Assembly: GCF_902148855.1 (NCBI RefSeq)
Contig: NC_043969.1
Coordinates: 28,285,353 to 28,349,352 of the forward strand
Length of the DNA: 64,000 bases
Reading direction: 5' to 3'
DNA from: Sphaeramia orbicularis
Taxonomy: Eukaryota > Chordata > Actinopteri > Kurtiformes > Apogonidae
Positions 24,601 to 46,560 of the stretch are shown piece after piece. The notes beneath the pieces are model-generated. The model saw only the letters and a list, made by a program, of their open reading frames with translations. It was not told the DNA's origin and ran no database searches. Position numbers and translations under genes: made by a program. Every line of letters begins with the position of its first letter. The first letter of the stretch is position 1.

Positions 24601-27600
24601 TACAGTATATCGGCCTTAACAAACTGATTGACCTATAGTAGTAGGAATAAGAGACCCAGCCTGAAACGATGACCACCTCGACAAACCTCCTGGAAGCAGC
24701 TAGATTAATTAAGATTTAATGTGTCAGTGTCTGGATGCTTAACATCTTGGCACTGTTTAAGGGGAAATTATTGTTTTTGGCATTTTTATCAGGGCGTCTG
24801 GAAGAAGACATCTACATTAAGAACTAATAAAGTAATTTAAAAGAAGTTTGAGAAAAAATATATAGTGTTTCCCTTTTATTAATTTATTTGTTTGTCTTCT
24901 GTTCCAGTGAGTCTGATGGGAACCACAGCACAGAGGATGAGGCCAGCGTCATGGACGACACCCCTGAGAAACCAGAGGAGACATCCATTATCTCTTTCTC
25001 TGCAGTCCCCTGTACCACAGGAGGCCAGCTCATCCTCAACGGGTCCAGTGGCTTCCTCACAGCCTCTCAACCGTTACTACTCAATGGAAACTCCCTGATC
25101 TCTGGTGCTGGCGCAGGGGTCATAATCAATGGATTAAACTTGGGTGATTGTCAGACAGTCACCCTGAGTCCTGTTGCAGCTGGTGGCTCTTCTTTGATAC
25201 TGAACGGTGCTCAGGTAATAACCAAGCCACCGCATCAGGTAGTTTCTGCACCAGAACAGGAGTCCTCAGCTCTAGAATGCAAGCCAAGCGCTCTTTCAGC
25301 AGTCGTTCTTAGCACAAATGCCACCGCCTCCTCAAACCAGCCATCTCTCATCTCTGTTCCTCTGCGAACCAAGACGGAGAGTGACAACACTCTTGATTTC
25401 ATCAGCGTCTCTGACGAAATGGAAGCAAAATCAAATGGCAGCAACCAGATAGCTTCATCTACATCGTCTTTATCCCCGTCTTCACCAACTCTGTCCTCCC
25501 CAACCAGCCTCCCATCACTAGTGCTAACACAAACCACCCATCACCAGCAGTCTCTCACCCACCCAGCCTCGATGTCATCTGCTGGCATGGTTATCTCCAC
25601 CTCACTCTCCAGTCAGCAAGGGGAGTACGTCGTCTTTGCCACCTCTAGTTCCCACTTAAGTCCGTCTAGCTCTGTAGTTTCCTCCAGCCCCTCCACCCCT
25701 CAGGTCTTCTCTCTTCCCCAGGTTGTGCCTTCAATTCAGGGTATACCAGTGTCTCAGCTGGTCCAGCACTCTTCAGGAGCCCAGATGTCCCAGTGTCCCC
25801 AGTTGGTCCCAGTGTCTCCCCTTGCATCTCCACCTCCTCAGTTCCAAAGCACAATAAACACAGGCAACAGACTGGTGCAACAGCAACAGGAAGCGTCGAC
25901 ACTACCTGAAGGTGCCACTACCATAGTGTCTCTCTCGCAGCTCCCTAACAATCAGCTCTCACAGCGAATGCCAAACCAACTCACGGACCAAACCACAAAC
26001 TCTACCGCAAGCAAAATGCAAATCCCACAAGTTATTTCCATTTCTTCCCCAACACAAGTGGTCCCAGGACCCCAGGCTAAAGTCACACCAGCTTCTGCAC
26101 AGTTAGTCCCCCTGTCCATGCCTCAGCTGGTCCCAGTGTCCTCCATTCAAACATCTTCCAATATCTCTTTCCCCCAAGTGGTACCTGCCAGCCCATCACT
26201 CTCTATCCCTTCTGCTGGAATGCCGTTGCAGATTCTGACTTCACCTCCTGCAGCTGGAGGGGTTGCACAGAGTCCTCTTCGGATAAACCAGATCAGGCCT
26301 ATTCAGAGTGTGGGTACTCCACCCAGCGTGGCACCTGGTGTGCAGCTCTTAAACTCTGGGATCATTCAACTCCCCTCTGCCACTCCAGGTACAATGAATT
26401 CAATAGTCATTCACAAATGTAGGAGGTTAATACTAGGGGTGTTTAGGTTTAGGGCTTATAATGAGAACCAAAGGAGACTAATAAGTGATTTATTTGAGTG
26501 GCCAAAGTCCCTTTCACTCATTCTCTGAGCTGACAACTATATGCAGAAAATGGCAAGCTTTGAGAGTGTTCTAGTGATTTGTTCATGGGAATATCCGATT
26601 AGCTGACCATTAGTTGAGGCAAAGGAAGTTTATCTATTGAGTGTAAGTACATAGGCATATAAAAAGATAAATGTTTTCAACCTGGAATTAAAAAAGTCTA
26701 CATTTGTGGCAAATCTAAGCAGTTTGTTTTAGTTGTTAGCAGCATAACTTGTCTCTTAACTAAATGCTCTTTCTGTATGTTTAGTTTGGAGATATTCAAC
26801 TCAACCAGAGTTTAAACATGAATCTTTTTTAGTAATATGTTTGTGTAAAGCATCAACATTTGCAGACAATGTTTTCTCCTGAAGATGCATGAAACATTTT
26901 TTTTATTGAGTATTGTCTTTTTTTCTGCTCTAGGTAACCTCCTCCTCAGTGGAAGCCCCTACCTGAGTGTCCAGCAAGGGAAGCTCATTTTGACTATCCC
27001 AGCAGGTATTCAGCTGACCAGTTTGCCCCTGAAACCAGTATCGGAAGCATCACCAGTCTCTGTGAATGGAGTGAGTCCCATTCTGACCTCCTCCACCCCC
27101 CATGTAGCCTCGCAGCCTGTAACTACCCCAGCCCCACCTACCAGCGCGCTTACATCATCTCCTCTCAACTTCATCAGCTCCTCTCCGCTCTACTGCGCTT
27201 CAGAGACTGGGATTGCAACCAGCCAGACATCCGCTGTCCCCTCTGCTCATATTCTGGACCACTCAGTCACCCCCACCCCCCCGAACACTCTCACCCCAGA
27301 GAGCATGCTCACCCTCAGTCCGATGTACAGCGGCATGACACCCAACACACAGGTGTCCCAGCCGGCATGGAGCCCTGTGTCCCTGTCCACTTCAGCAGGT
27401 CTGACACTGTTTGACATCCGTGGGAAGGGGGATCTGCCCGTAGACCCGGCACTGCTAGGCCTGCCCGGAGGAGAGTCTCTGATCCTGGGGAGTCCCTCTC
27501 CGGAGCAGGACGTGGAGACCAGTTCTCCACTAGGAAGTCCAGAGGAGATGGACGGGGACTCCAAGATTCTGACCCAGCTACAGTCTGTCCCTGTGGATGA

Positions 27601-27616
27601 CGATCTGGGCTTGTAG
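21614..27616 (+). CDS. six5: SIX5, SIX-domain homeobox transcription factor, three exons
   Basis: Exons 21614-22299, 24908-26388, 26934-27616 sum to 2850 nt and 949 aa; human is about 739 aa. The nuclear factor binds DNA and works with EYA co-activators; human SIX5 lies beside DMPK. The SIX domain spans about residues 46-160 ([50 protein letters not shown]). The homeodomain follows to about residue 220, with [10 protein letters not shown]. The long Ser/Thr/Pro/Gln-rich C-terminal region carries repeated PQVVP/PQLVPVS motifs, and VIINGLNLG and [17 protein letters not shown] match human SIX5. The start at 21614 (MASLSLDS) resembles human MATLP. Intron 1 begins GC: exon 1 ends CAGCAAAAG and the intron starts gcaaga. 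Only this join gives ...HSK-SESDG, matching human KSESDG. The C-terminal region is longer than in mammals. Confidence 0.95.
23200..23985. repeat. Long imperfect inverted repeat (foldback element) in SIX5 intron 1
   Basis: The left arm 23200-23383 and right arm 23802-23985 are reverse complements over about 184 bp, with substitutions and small gaps. The clearest core is CTGCCCCAAAAATGGTAT on the left, paired with ATACCATTTTTGGGGCAG on the right. CTGTAATGGCAATG and AAAATACTTAA are also shared in mirrored order. A 418-bp spacer separates the arms. It is probably a DNA transposon with long terminal repeats; neither family nor target duplication was identified. Confidence 0.65.
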
Positions 27617-30600
27617 ACGTTTTAATAACTCTATAAACAAAACCAAGGGAATATACATCCAGTTACAGACTATGTTTGTTTTTTGAGTTATTACAATAAT
27701 TTTATTACCCAGTGTCAGTCCTTTAACACCAGTCTGTTATGAACTGTATGAATATGTAAAGGATGTTCTGACATGTGCAGCAGAAACACTCGTTCAGTGA
27801 AACCCACTACCATCTTGGACCAAGTCCCTATCACCAGTAATGTAGATATTTATTTGAGCCTCTCATCCTCAAACAACATTTTAGAGCTTTCCTTCCAAAG
27901 AGCAGTGATGTTGACATGACAAACGCAGAGTCTAAGAAAAAATTATCAGATTTCCTTACAAATTTATTACAAATTTGGAACTTTTTTTTTTTTTTTTTTT
28001 CAGAAAATCTCCTAAAGAGAATATGGATTTGTGTGCCTTTCCATCCACTATTGTAATATGAATTTTAAAAGTCAGAGCTTCATCATTATGGTTTAAAACG
28101 GTTTGTTAGATTTAGTATTTCATATGATAACATACTACCTGAGCTGTGGATTGGAGAACTGACAGATGTGATAGGTGTTTAGACAGATTTTATTGATATG
28201 TTAACTTTTCCAACTCTTTAGGTATGACATTTTTGCGCTGTTTCACGTTTTACTTTAGATATTGGGCATTTGTGTTTTTTGGTGTTTTTTAATGCGCAAA
28301 TTGAAAACACAAACAGGAAGAGCTGAATAGAAACACACCTAATGACATCACATCCCAATTTGCACATGCCTGTTGTTGCTTTGTGTGATGAACATGTGCC
28401 TTATGCAAAAACAACAATAGCTGCTGTTTCTTTACGTTACATCAGCCCTGAGGTTCACAACTTGCCTTGACACGGCTGTTGAATATCATCAGCAGGCAAA
28501 AACTTCTGGTGTGCACAATAGTACTTGATTCACATGTTTAAAGTTTGCCACAAACAGCGGTTTGTTTCAGCATTAGTTGTTTCTGGGTTTTTGTGTGTAC
28601 AGTATTTTGATATTTGATGGGATTCGACGTTTTGTAAATTGAAGGTCACACAAAAATATCTCTTCTGGAATTAGTGTGGTTCAGGCCTTAGCTGGCACTT
28701 TTGAGCTCAATCTTGATGGCTCTATTCCAGCTGATTGGGTTACTAGTATATAGGATGTTTGTCTGCTTGTTCAGTACGTCACCTGCCATGGGGAATATAA
28801 AGTACAAGTCAATTCATGGAGCAAAGTCTGTATGTGCATATAGGAGTCTTCATAAACTGTGTCTAACCTGTTTTATCAGATCCAGACAGATGACCGACCT
28901 CGGATTAGTACTCTTGGCCTCGTTACAGGTCTTTGAATATGTAATATCACACACAGTGCTGCACCTTTGCCTGGTTTGTCAGTTGTTTTTTGCAGTTTTG
29001 TGGACTGCTCACAAAGTTCATCTATCCGTGGTTTTTGTTGGCCATAGCAGTAGCTTGTTATGGAGCCACCACAATAACTACTCCCCAGACTATTTGGCAG
29101 AGGCTAAATCTAGAAATAGCAGGATATCGTGTGCCTGTGGAGAATTCAGTTAATCACATGTCTGCATTTCTTCTGCTTTTTCATTATTGACACAGCAGTC
29201 CAGGAGTACAGCGTCAAATTCATTCTTCACTAACAGAGCTGACTATTAGCATTATGTGAAGCTGTTACAGTTCACATTTTCAGCCATGAATTACAACAGT
29301 ATTTCGTCATTATAAGTTACTGAAGTTGAGGTTTACAACTACTGTAATTAACAGTTTTTGATAGGAATAGTTCTCTGCATTATTAGACATTTAACAGAAA
29401 AGGGTTTATTTTCTATGCAAATTGTGTTGGGTTCTCTGCAGGGCCCTTTGTGGCTCATCGACGTAAAAGTCAGTTCACTTGGGAGATGAAAAAAAAAACT
29501 TAAAATGCTGAGCTGTTGAATGAAGCATGAGAGTGCATGACACTAAAACGTTTGCTGTGATCTCACTATGATATGATATTTTGTTGATACTGATAAGTGC
29601 CTTACATTAAAGCTTAGCGTTTTGATATTTTTGAGAAACATTTTGTACAAGTTTAGGATTTCTGTATACACCCAACCAAATGTTTGGATTTACCTAATAT
29701 AGACAACTTCTATTTCTGTATTAGTTGGAGGTCCAGTGAGGTGTAATGTGATAGTTTCTCCTGTGTTTGTATATTTTGCACATTTCATTCACTCAATGTT
29801 TACGCTGCGCCGCTACATTGTTATGACAGAGACTAGGTTCATACTCAGTTTTATGGTTTATAATTGTCATGTGTTTATGACAAACGCACCAATAGATCCT
29901 TTACTTTAAACCTAAAGTCAGTGTATGAGCTTTACACTGTCCAAACATGTGGTGGTCAAACCTTTGGCCCATTATGGTACACAAAACTACACTTCAGTGT
30001 CACATCCAGTTACAATAATGGCCTTTGTGTTGTTTTTTGTTTTTACTATGATTGTTGTTTGTCTTTTTTCTACTTTTTAATATTTAAAGCATGTATCAAT
30101 CAGTTTCTAGTTTCAACTGAAAGTTCTTGTGAGGGAGGGTCCTTGTGAAATACGCTGATAGGAAGTCATATTTTAATTAAAACTGTCAGGTTTTAATCTC
30201 AGACTATAGATATTAAAAGTCATTTTGATGGAAACTAGGTTAACGCTACATTCTGAAATGCGTCGCCTCCTTGTTTAAGTCCACATGGCCTTTGGTAGAT
30301 CATTAAATGACCTAAAAATGGGTTTTGTTGAATTTGACTGATAATTTTAGGAGTAAAGGGAAATATGTCCTTGAAAATGTAAAAATACGGTGGCCTTTGT
30401 TTCTGTACATGGGCCATATCTTACCAAAGTATGTAAACATTGATGTGTGCTTTTGCACATTTTATGCACATTTTTCTTCTTGTTTGTTTGTAGGCCAGGA
30501 TTTTTCTACTCTCCTACTCTATACATACCATATATGACTCCAGATTTAACCAAAGATGTTGTAATTCCATTGACCTTTGTGATAGATTGAAAGGGATTTT

Positions 30601-30690
30601 TTTTGTTGTTCAAGGTTATTGTTTTACTTTTTTTGTATTCAAATGCATTATATTTTTTATATTACATGACATTGTAATAAACTACAATTA
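27617..30690 (+). other. six5: Probable SIX5 3' UTR
   Basis: About 3 kb after the SIX5 stop without convincing coding potential. There is a poly-T run at about 27980-28001. Candidate polyadenylation signals are ATTAAA near 29605 and AATAAA at 30676-30681. Which one is used is not determinable here. Confidence 0.4.
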
Positions 30691-30924
30691 CAAAATGTTT
30701 GATGTTTATTATAACAGAGGAATGAAGAAGAATGTAATTATTGTCTGTTGTCTTTTATGTGCTGTACAGGGAATCATTCATCAGAATATTTTGCTTCTAA
30801 TTTGGAATGAAAATTTTATTCAAATGCATTTTCTTGCTGCTCTGCAACATGTTCTCTCTATTTGTCTAGGAGAAAACAATATAAGGTCAAGATTATACTT
30901 TAGGACAGGAAAGTGACAGACATA

Positions 30925-31471
30925 CCAAAACCAGCCTGCTAAAGGGTCCAATCCAGCCCAGAGGATGAATTTGCCAAGCATAAAAATTACACTAAAGAAA
31001 CTGACAGATACTGGGAAACAGTTCAAGGGCCACATACAGTAGAGCCCAATTTGATCTCCAGCAGTTTTAATAAAGAAATATCTTTTCACAAAAAATGTGA
31101 ATAACCTATTAACAACCTGAAATTTCTGAAGAAAAATAAGTGCAATTTTAACAATAATATATATGCCTGTTATTACCCATTTTGTGCTTTTCTATATCCA
31201 TTGTGATCTGTGAGTTGTATTGCACATGTCTAAATGATGAGACATAATGTTCTTAAGAAATTTCAGGGTATTCACATTTTCTGTGAAAGGATAGTTTGTA
31301 ATTATAACCATGTGTCTATTGTAATTTTGTCTTTCTGCACTAAAACAAAGAGAAAAAACTGTAGTTGTCATTATTTATAGGTTTTCATGCTAGTATTTTA
31401 CTGGTCTGACCCACTGGTGATCAAATTTAGCTGTATGTGGCCCCTAAACTGAAATGAGTTTGACACCCCTG
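30925..31471. mobile_element. Non-autonomous hAT-like dispersed repeat, copy 2
   Basis: Same family and orientation as 20650-21424. Shared text includes AAAGGGTCCAATCCAGCCC, CAACCTGAAATTTCTGAAG and AAAAATAAGTGCAAT. The right end GAGTTTGACACCCCTG at 31456-31471 is better preserved than in copy 1. The left end is shortened. No coding capacity was seen. Confidence 0.7.
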
Positions 31472-31673
31472 CTGTAGGACATCCACGGACATGTTGAGGG
31501 ACAGGTTTATGATATGTTATAATCCAAGTAGTTTGATTCTGCTAGAGCATGATTAGTGATGCTAAACACATGCATTTCATTCCTTTTTGTTCGTGGACTG
31601 ACAGCATTCAGCTCAATTTAGCGCAAACTTAGATACAACACAGACTGAATATAAATAAGACCTTTGAGGACCT

Positions 31674-32020
31674 CTATCCACTTCCACAGTGGAGCAGGTG
31701 GTCTGCATGTATGAGGTTCTCTTGCAGAGTGTTTGCATGGATCTTTTCTGAGGCTTCCTCTGGGCTCTTCCTCCCCTCTCCTCCTCTTCCTCCCTTCACC
31801 TTGGGGAGCTGGAGAACGTGCTGAAGGCTAAAGCTGCAGTGGCCTTTCACCAGGGCCACGTCTCTGGCCTCTACACCCCGCTGGAGGGCTTCCCCTTTTC
31901 CCCACATAGACGCCAAATCCTTCAGCAGCTGTAGCTCCAGCCTGAGACCAAGGGGCCGGAGCCCAGGGGACAGAGGAAGCATCGTATAAGACGAGGGTTT
32001 CCTCTACTAAACAACTTCTG
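31674..32020 (+). pseudogene. Decayed SIX-family homeobox gene relic (SIX1/2-like)
   Basis: One plus-strand frame starting at 31689 reads collinearly with a SIX domain: VEQVVCMYEVLLQS, FLWALPP, GELENVLKAKAAVAFHQG, GLYTPLEGFPFSPH and ILQQL, then KHRIRRGFPLL. The last segment matches KYRVRRKFPLP at the SIX/homeodomain junction. In-frame stops occur at 31749-31751 and 31932-31934. The linker before KHRIRR is shortened, and no helix-3 homeodomain sequence follows, so it is a pseudogene. LKAKA, FSPH and RIRR favour the SIX1/2 class over SIX4/5. It lies about 4.1 kb downstream of SIX5 in the same orientation. In human the SIX5 paralogue SIX4 is likewise followed head-to-tail by SIX1. A retrocopy is an alternative, since the relic falls within what is a single exon in SIX genes. 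Confidence 0.8.
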
Positions 32021-33241
32021 AGATTTGTGAGGAGATGAGCTGCTGCATCAAGGTAGACACAATGATGTATTTTATTTTCTATGTGCAATGAAATAGGGTA
32101 AAGGTCCATAGGATTTAACAGAGATTCTTAAGAATTTAGCTTCACTGTGAAAAGATCATCACACTGGAGAACTGAAGGTAGTAAGGTAAAAAAAAAAAAA
32201 CAAAGTAAATGGAAAAACGCTGCAGAAGTGTTAAGAGATATTTATACTTACCACTGCATATGCCTTTGTATGTCACATTAGATGAATAAACTTCTGTACA
32301 GTTGGATATATCAAAATAACAAGCCCAAGATAACACCATTAAAGGTTTTGCTTTGATCTTAAAACAAAGTCTGGAATAATGACAGAAAATTAAATTAAAA
32401 TGTAAGAAGCTGGAATCTGAAAAAAATAATAAACCAATACATATAATAACTCCATGTGAAGGCTTCACCACCATGTTTTACAAATCTATTCATTCCTTTT
32501 TAATATAGATATATGAATAATTGTTCAATTCTCTGACAGGAAAAAAATAATATACACTGAGTATGATACCAACATAAACCAAATGTCTGAATGTACTGAG
32601 ATAAAAAAGTCTCTGATAAACTAAACTGAGGTGAGGTGTACATGTGCTCCCTCCTGCAGCATCTCTGGTCTCAATAAAATGTAATTCTTTAATGTCTGAC
32701 TGCTCTATTTCAGAGGCCGCATCATCAGCATTAACAGAATTGCTGATGAAACCGCAGCGTTGTCCATTCCTTCTGCAGTACTGGAGGTTTTGCCGGTCCA
32801 TTTCACAAGAACGTCACTTAGAGCTTGAGTTGCTGATGTGATCGAAGCTCCTGATTTTATAAAATGGACACATCTGTGGCTCCTGTTTCCAAGATCACTG
32901 ATTCAGCTTCTTCAGTAGTAGCATTGTTGTCCAGTAAAGTTTACTTTTTAGATCTTTAACCCCATGGCAGAGAAAATCAAAACAAAGTTACATGTTAGCT
33001 TGTGTGATCTGTTGATGAAGTTCAAAATACATGAATTCAAATCCTACAACAGCATGTTACACCCAAAAGGAAACTAAAGGGCTAAAGTTTGACTTTACCA
33101 GTGGATGGATGTTATGTTATTATTATATTAGATGATGTTGGACATAGTCTCTGAGGATGAATTGGCTTCAACTATTACAGTTGAAAATTATATAATACAA
33201 AATAACTATTAATATAATTGGTCACCCTTCAAAAAAAGAGC
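32021..33241. other. Intergenic spacer, SIX relic to QPCTL
   Basis: AT-rich non-coding sequence. I see no further homeodomain remnant and no recognisable gene. Confidence 0.4.
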
Positions 33242-33665
33242 AAAACAAGTGGTGCCAGGCATAACAAACTCCATCCCTTGCATGTATTGTATCTTATTTT
33301 GGCATCAATCCAGCTGATGTTTTCATGTCTATGTGTGTGCTGATGTCAGCATATCAATTGCCTCTATATATGTGCCAAGTTTGAGGTAAATTGACACAAA
33401 ATTGATGTTTTTAGAAATATTTGAAATCTTGTCCATTATAAGTAAACAGGAGACGAAAAAAGATTTTGAGAATTCATAAAAAATTTGAACTTTGATCTAC
33501 TGTTCCCAAAATGTAATCAGATCTATTCTGGGTCACTGGCAATGTATAAACCCAGTTTGGTATGAATTCAACCAATAGTCTTGTTGCTAGAGTGTTAACA
33601 AACAAAGAAAAAACAAACAGAACCAAAAACAACACCCCTTGCCTCCCCTTCAGGGGGTGGGGTAA
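33242..33665. repeat. Dispersed repeat, copy A (inverted relative to copy B)
   Basis: Reads as the reverse complement of 39480-39893. Shared blocks are CAAGTGGT, TTTTGGCAT, ATGCTGACATC (reversed), GCCAAGTTTGA, CAATTTTGT and the G/C-rich end CCTTGCCTCCCC. The copies differ by many substitutions. Family unknown; no coding capacity. A long poly-A follows at 33678-33706. Confidence 0.65.
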
Positions 33666-33673
33666 CAAACAAC

Positions 33674-33711
<38 letters not shown>

Positions 33712-33980
33712 AACATGAATATCAGAATAAAAACATTTCATACAGTATATCACATCAGATTATCTCATAATCACTTCTGATTTCCTCTCACCAGTAAAGT
33801 GGGTTTAATGCTTTTCTAAGACTAACCATCCAAGAAAAGTCTCAGTATAGAGTAAACATAATGCTCAACGAGACAGAAGGATTTTTTTTAACCTCAGTTT
33901 ATCCTGCATTTTTCTGTTATGATGCAGCTCTGACTCTTACACTGTGCTGAGCAAATACACGTTTACACTAGAAAAGCAGA

Positions 33981-34186
33981 CCTCCGCCAAGGCAGATCAC
34001 TGCCCCCCCCCCCACCACCACCACCAAAATTTAATCATTTGTTCCTTGTGCCAGTATCAACATTTCCTGAAATTTTCATCCAAATCTGTCCATAACTTTT
34101 TGAGTTATCTTGCACACAGACAGACAAACAGACACAGAAAAACAGACAAACCAACGCCGGCAAAAACATAACCTCCTTGGCGGAGG
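33981..34186. mobile_element. Short teleost TIR element (206 bp)
   Basis: Exact 12-bp terminal inverted repeats CCTCCGCCAAGG (33981-33992) and CCTTGGCGGAGG (34175-34186). The interior text (GTGCCAGTATCAACATTTCC, AACTTTTTGAGTTATCTTG, repeated CAGACAAACAGAC) belongs to a very common fish repeat that I recall but cannot assign to a superfamily. No coding capacity. Confidence 0.65.
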
Positions 34187-34784
34187 TAATTATCCTGATG
34201 AATTAGATGTTTGACTGCAGTCACATGATGGATCTGAATCACTGAATTTAACAGCCTCCCTGCAGATGAAGTTCTGTTCTGCCTCCTCAGTTTATCCAGT
34301 AAACACACACAACCAGCGCCCTCTTGTGCTTGAAATGTGAGGAATCCATTGTGTTGTGAGGAAATATAGTTTTCTCTGCCTTTTTTTGTGTGACACTCTT
34401 TGTTTTATTTTTATGTTACTAATGGGTTTGGAGAAATTAGTCCTCCTTCTGATAATGACCTTCAACCTCCAGCCCTTTGTTACTACATTCTCATCTTTAA
34501 CTGTCAAATGAAGGACTTTTTATTGATTTCTTTTACGTGAATATTTAAGTCAGAAACATTTGCAAATGCATGTTAGTGTCAAATGCAACAGATCCATTAA
34601 TGTTTTTGTTTATGAAATAAAAACAAAAAGTATGCATTGAACATGCCTCATATCATATCTAAATCTGTTAAAAACTGATTACAAACAAAGGTCAGCTCAT
34701 ATTCTGTTATAGACGATTCACTAGATTTTCCCAGTCATTCTTTTTAAAGTCTGTTTTGTAATATAAAGTCCATGTAATCACACA
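34187..34784. other. Spacer downstream of the QPCTL 3' end
   Basis: AT-rich non-coding sequence beyond the QPCTL polyadenylation signal. Nothing recognised. Confidence 0.4.
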
Positions 34785-35807
34785 AATACTTGAAAAGTAA
34801 ACTTTATTACCAAAACATGGCTTATCAGACATTGCATCAGGGTGTTAACACATAGAGATACAAGGCAGAAATAAAACATCAGCACTGTATGTCTGGGTTA
34901 AATTCAACATCCTTGTTCACAGATGCATTGTAAAGCTCTGACAGGATCTCACTTCAGAAAGTCTCTTATATATTATTAATATTCACACATAGAATCCAGA
35001 TGTTTGGAACAATCAGAGAAACAGTTACACAAACTCGAGGATGAAATGGTACCGTTTTTGTTTTTTTGTTTTTTTGTTTTATCTTATTTACCTTTTATTT
35101 CAAGTGGGCCTGTCTCATAATTAAATCAAACTCTAGTAAAAGTCATTAAAAAACACAGACGTTTTGTTTCAGACATTTCAGTAAACCTTTAGTTTACAGA
35201 GTTAAATTTTGACTCTTAACATTAAACCAACAAATGTGGATTTTAGCTACATTTTAGAGCTGGTATTCATAAGAGCAGGTGATATAAGGCCTAATGCATC
35301 TTCACTTAAGTGAACATAAAATAAATATTCACAGGTATGACTTAGAGGTCGTTCAAACAGTCCTCAGTCATATCGAAAGGATAAGGCTCTGATTTTATTC
35401 ACAGAAATGATTAATTATTCATAAAAATAATCATTTAGCATGTTTTGGAATTCACCGACACATTCCTCAGGTACTGTGCTCATTCAACAGCACAGTTGAC
35501 AATTTATTGAAGATTTAAGACTTATTATTATCCTGGTCATTTGGACGCGTGTCGGTCAGATGCACCCATGATGACTAACAGTCCAGCACAGACTAGTCTT
35601 TGGTAAACTTTAGCTGATATTCCAGTGTGACGCACAGTTTAGTTCAAGTCATTACCTTCCTGATCCACTGTGTTCGTTCACAAATATCCAGGTTCCGTCC
35701 GTCTTCTGTCTTCAATCGTGTGCCGTGTCCACCACAGCAGAGTGAAAGTGAGCGGAGGTTTACAGGTTCAATACTGACAAATGAACATCACTGTGTGTGT
35801 TTCGGGT
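34785..35807 (-). terminator. qpctl: QPCTL 3' UTR with polyadenylation signal
   Basis: TTTATT at 34803-34808 reads AATAAA on the minus strand, about 1 kb after the QPCTL stop. It would end the transcript near 34785. The UTR has no long conserved frame. Confidence 0.55.
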
Positions 35808-45750
<9,943 letters not shown>

Positions 45751-46411
45751 GGCTGGGGTTCAGGGTGTCTCCGATGCGGATCAGTCCGTCCACACTGAGC
45801 TACGTGTCCAAGCGGACTTGTGGAGTCTGTAGGAGGGAGGTTTACACAGGAAGTGGAGCGGTGATGTGGACTGAAGCGGACCGGAGGAGCAGGTTGTCAG
45901 ACCCGCTTCAGAATGATCCATCCTGCGCCTTCTGTGTGGATGTCATGGTCCAGGTCAGATCCGCTTCACTGGACCCACCGTGGACCGCTGTAAATACACA
46001 AAACCCCATAAAACCTCCTTTAAAACACACATTAAGTCAATGACCACCTTCTGCTGTTTAGTGATGACTTCTGCGCCCTGTTCATCTCCTTTTTCTCATA
46101 TTTAAATCAAACTAAAACTAATCTGCCCTCGGAACAAACTTGTCAAAACTCATCTGATGTAGAATCCGGATAAAAACGCAGAAAATTCGCCCCAGAATGA
46201 CAGATATTTGACATCACTGTGATCAAATCAAATGGCGTTACTTCTTCGTAGTTTAGTCAACAGGTTAAAGGTGAATTGCTGCCTCCTATTGGTCTGGAGG
46301 ACGAATGACAGCCGGTGAGATTAAACACATTTAATGACGTCTGAGTTTAGTATGCAAACTAAAAGTATAACTTGACTTCTAACACTAAAACCAGCGCGTT
46401 GACCCATAGGG
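45751..46411. other. QPCTL upstream region
   Basis: GC- and CpG-rich immediately above the QPCTL start codon (to about 46000), then AT-rich. This is the likely promoter of QPCTL, with no distinct TATA or CCAAT box seen close to the start codon. Confidence 0.4.
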
Positions 46412-46412
46412 A

Positions 46413-46467
<55 letters not shown>

Positions 46468-46560
46468 TTAACATGAGAGAGAAAAAAAATATATGAGAGA
46501 GCAAGAGAGAAAAAATAACATGAGAGAGACAGAGAGAGAGAGAGAGTAAGAAAGAGAGAA
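46412..46560. repeat. (GA)n microsatellite
   Basis: Long uninterrupted GA run at about 46416-46463, followed by broken GA stretches with AAATAACATGA spacers to about 46560. Confidence 0.9.

Noticed and set aside
24888-24907. Coding start of a separate gene at 24888 (MFVFCSS...)
   Set aside because: The first residues read through the intron polypyrimidine tract; the true exon starts at 24908 after TTCCAG and continues SIX5.
31674-31982. 102-codon minus-strand frame over the SIX relic
   Set aside because: The plus-strand frame matches the SIX domain in order; the antisense frame is its GC-rich shadow.
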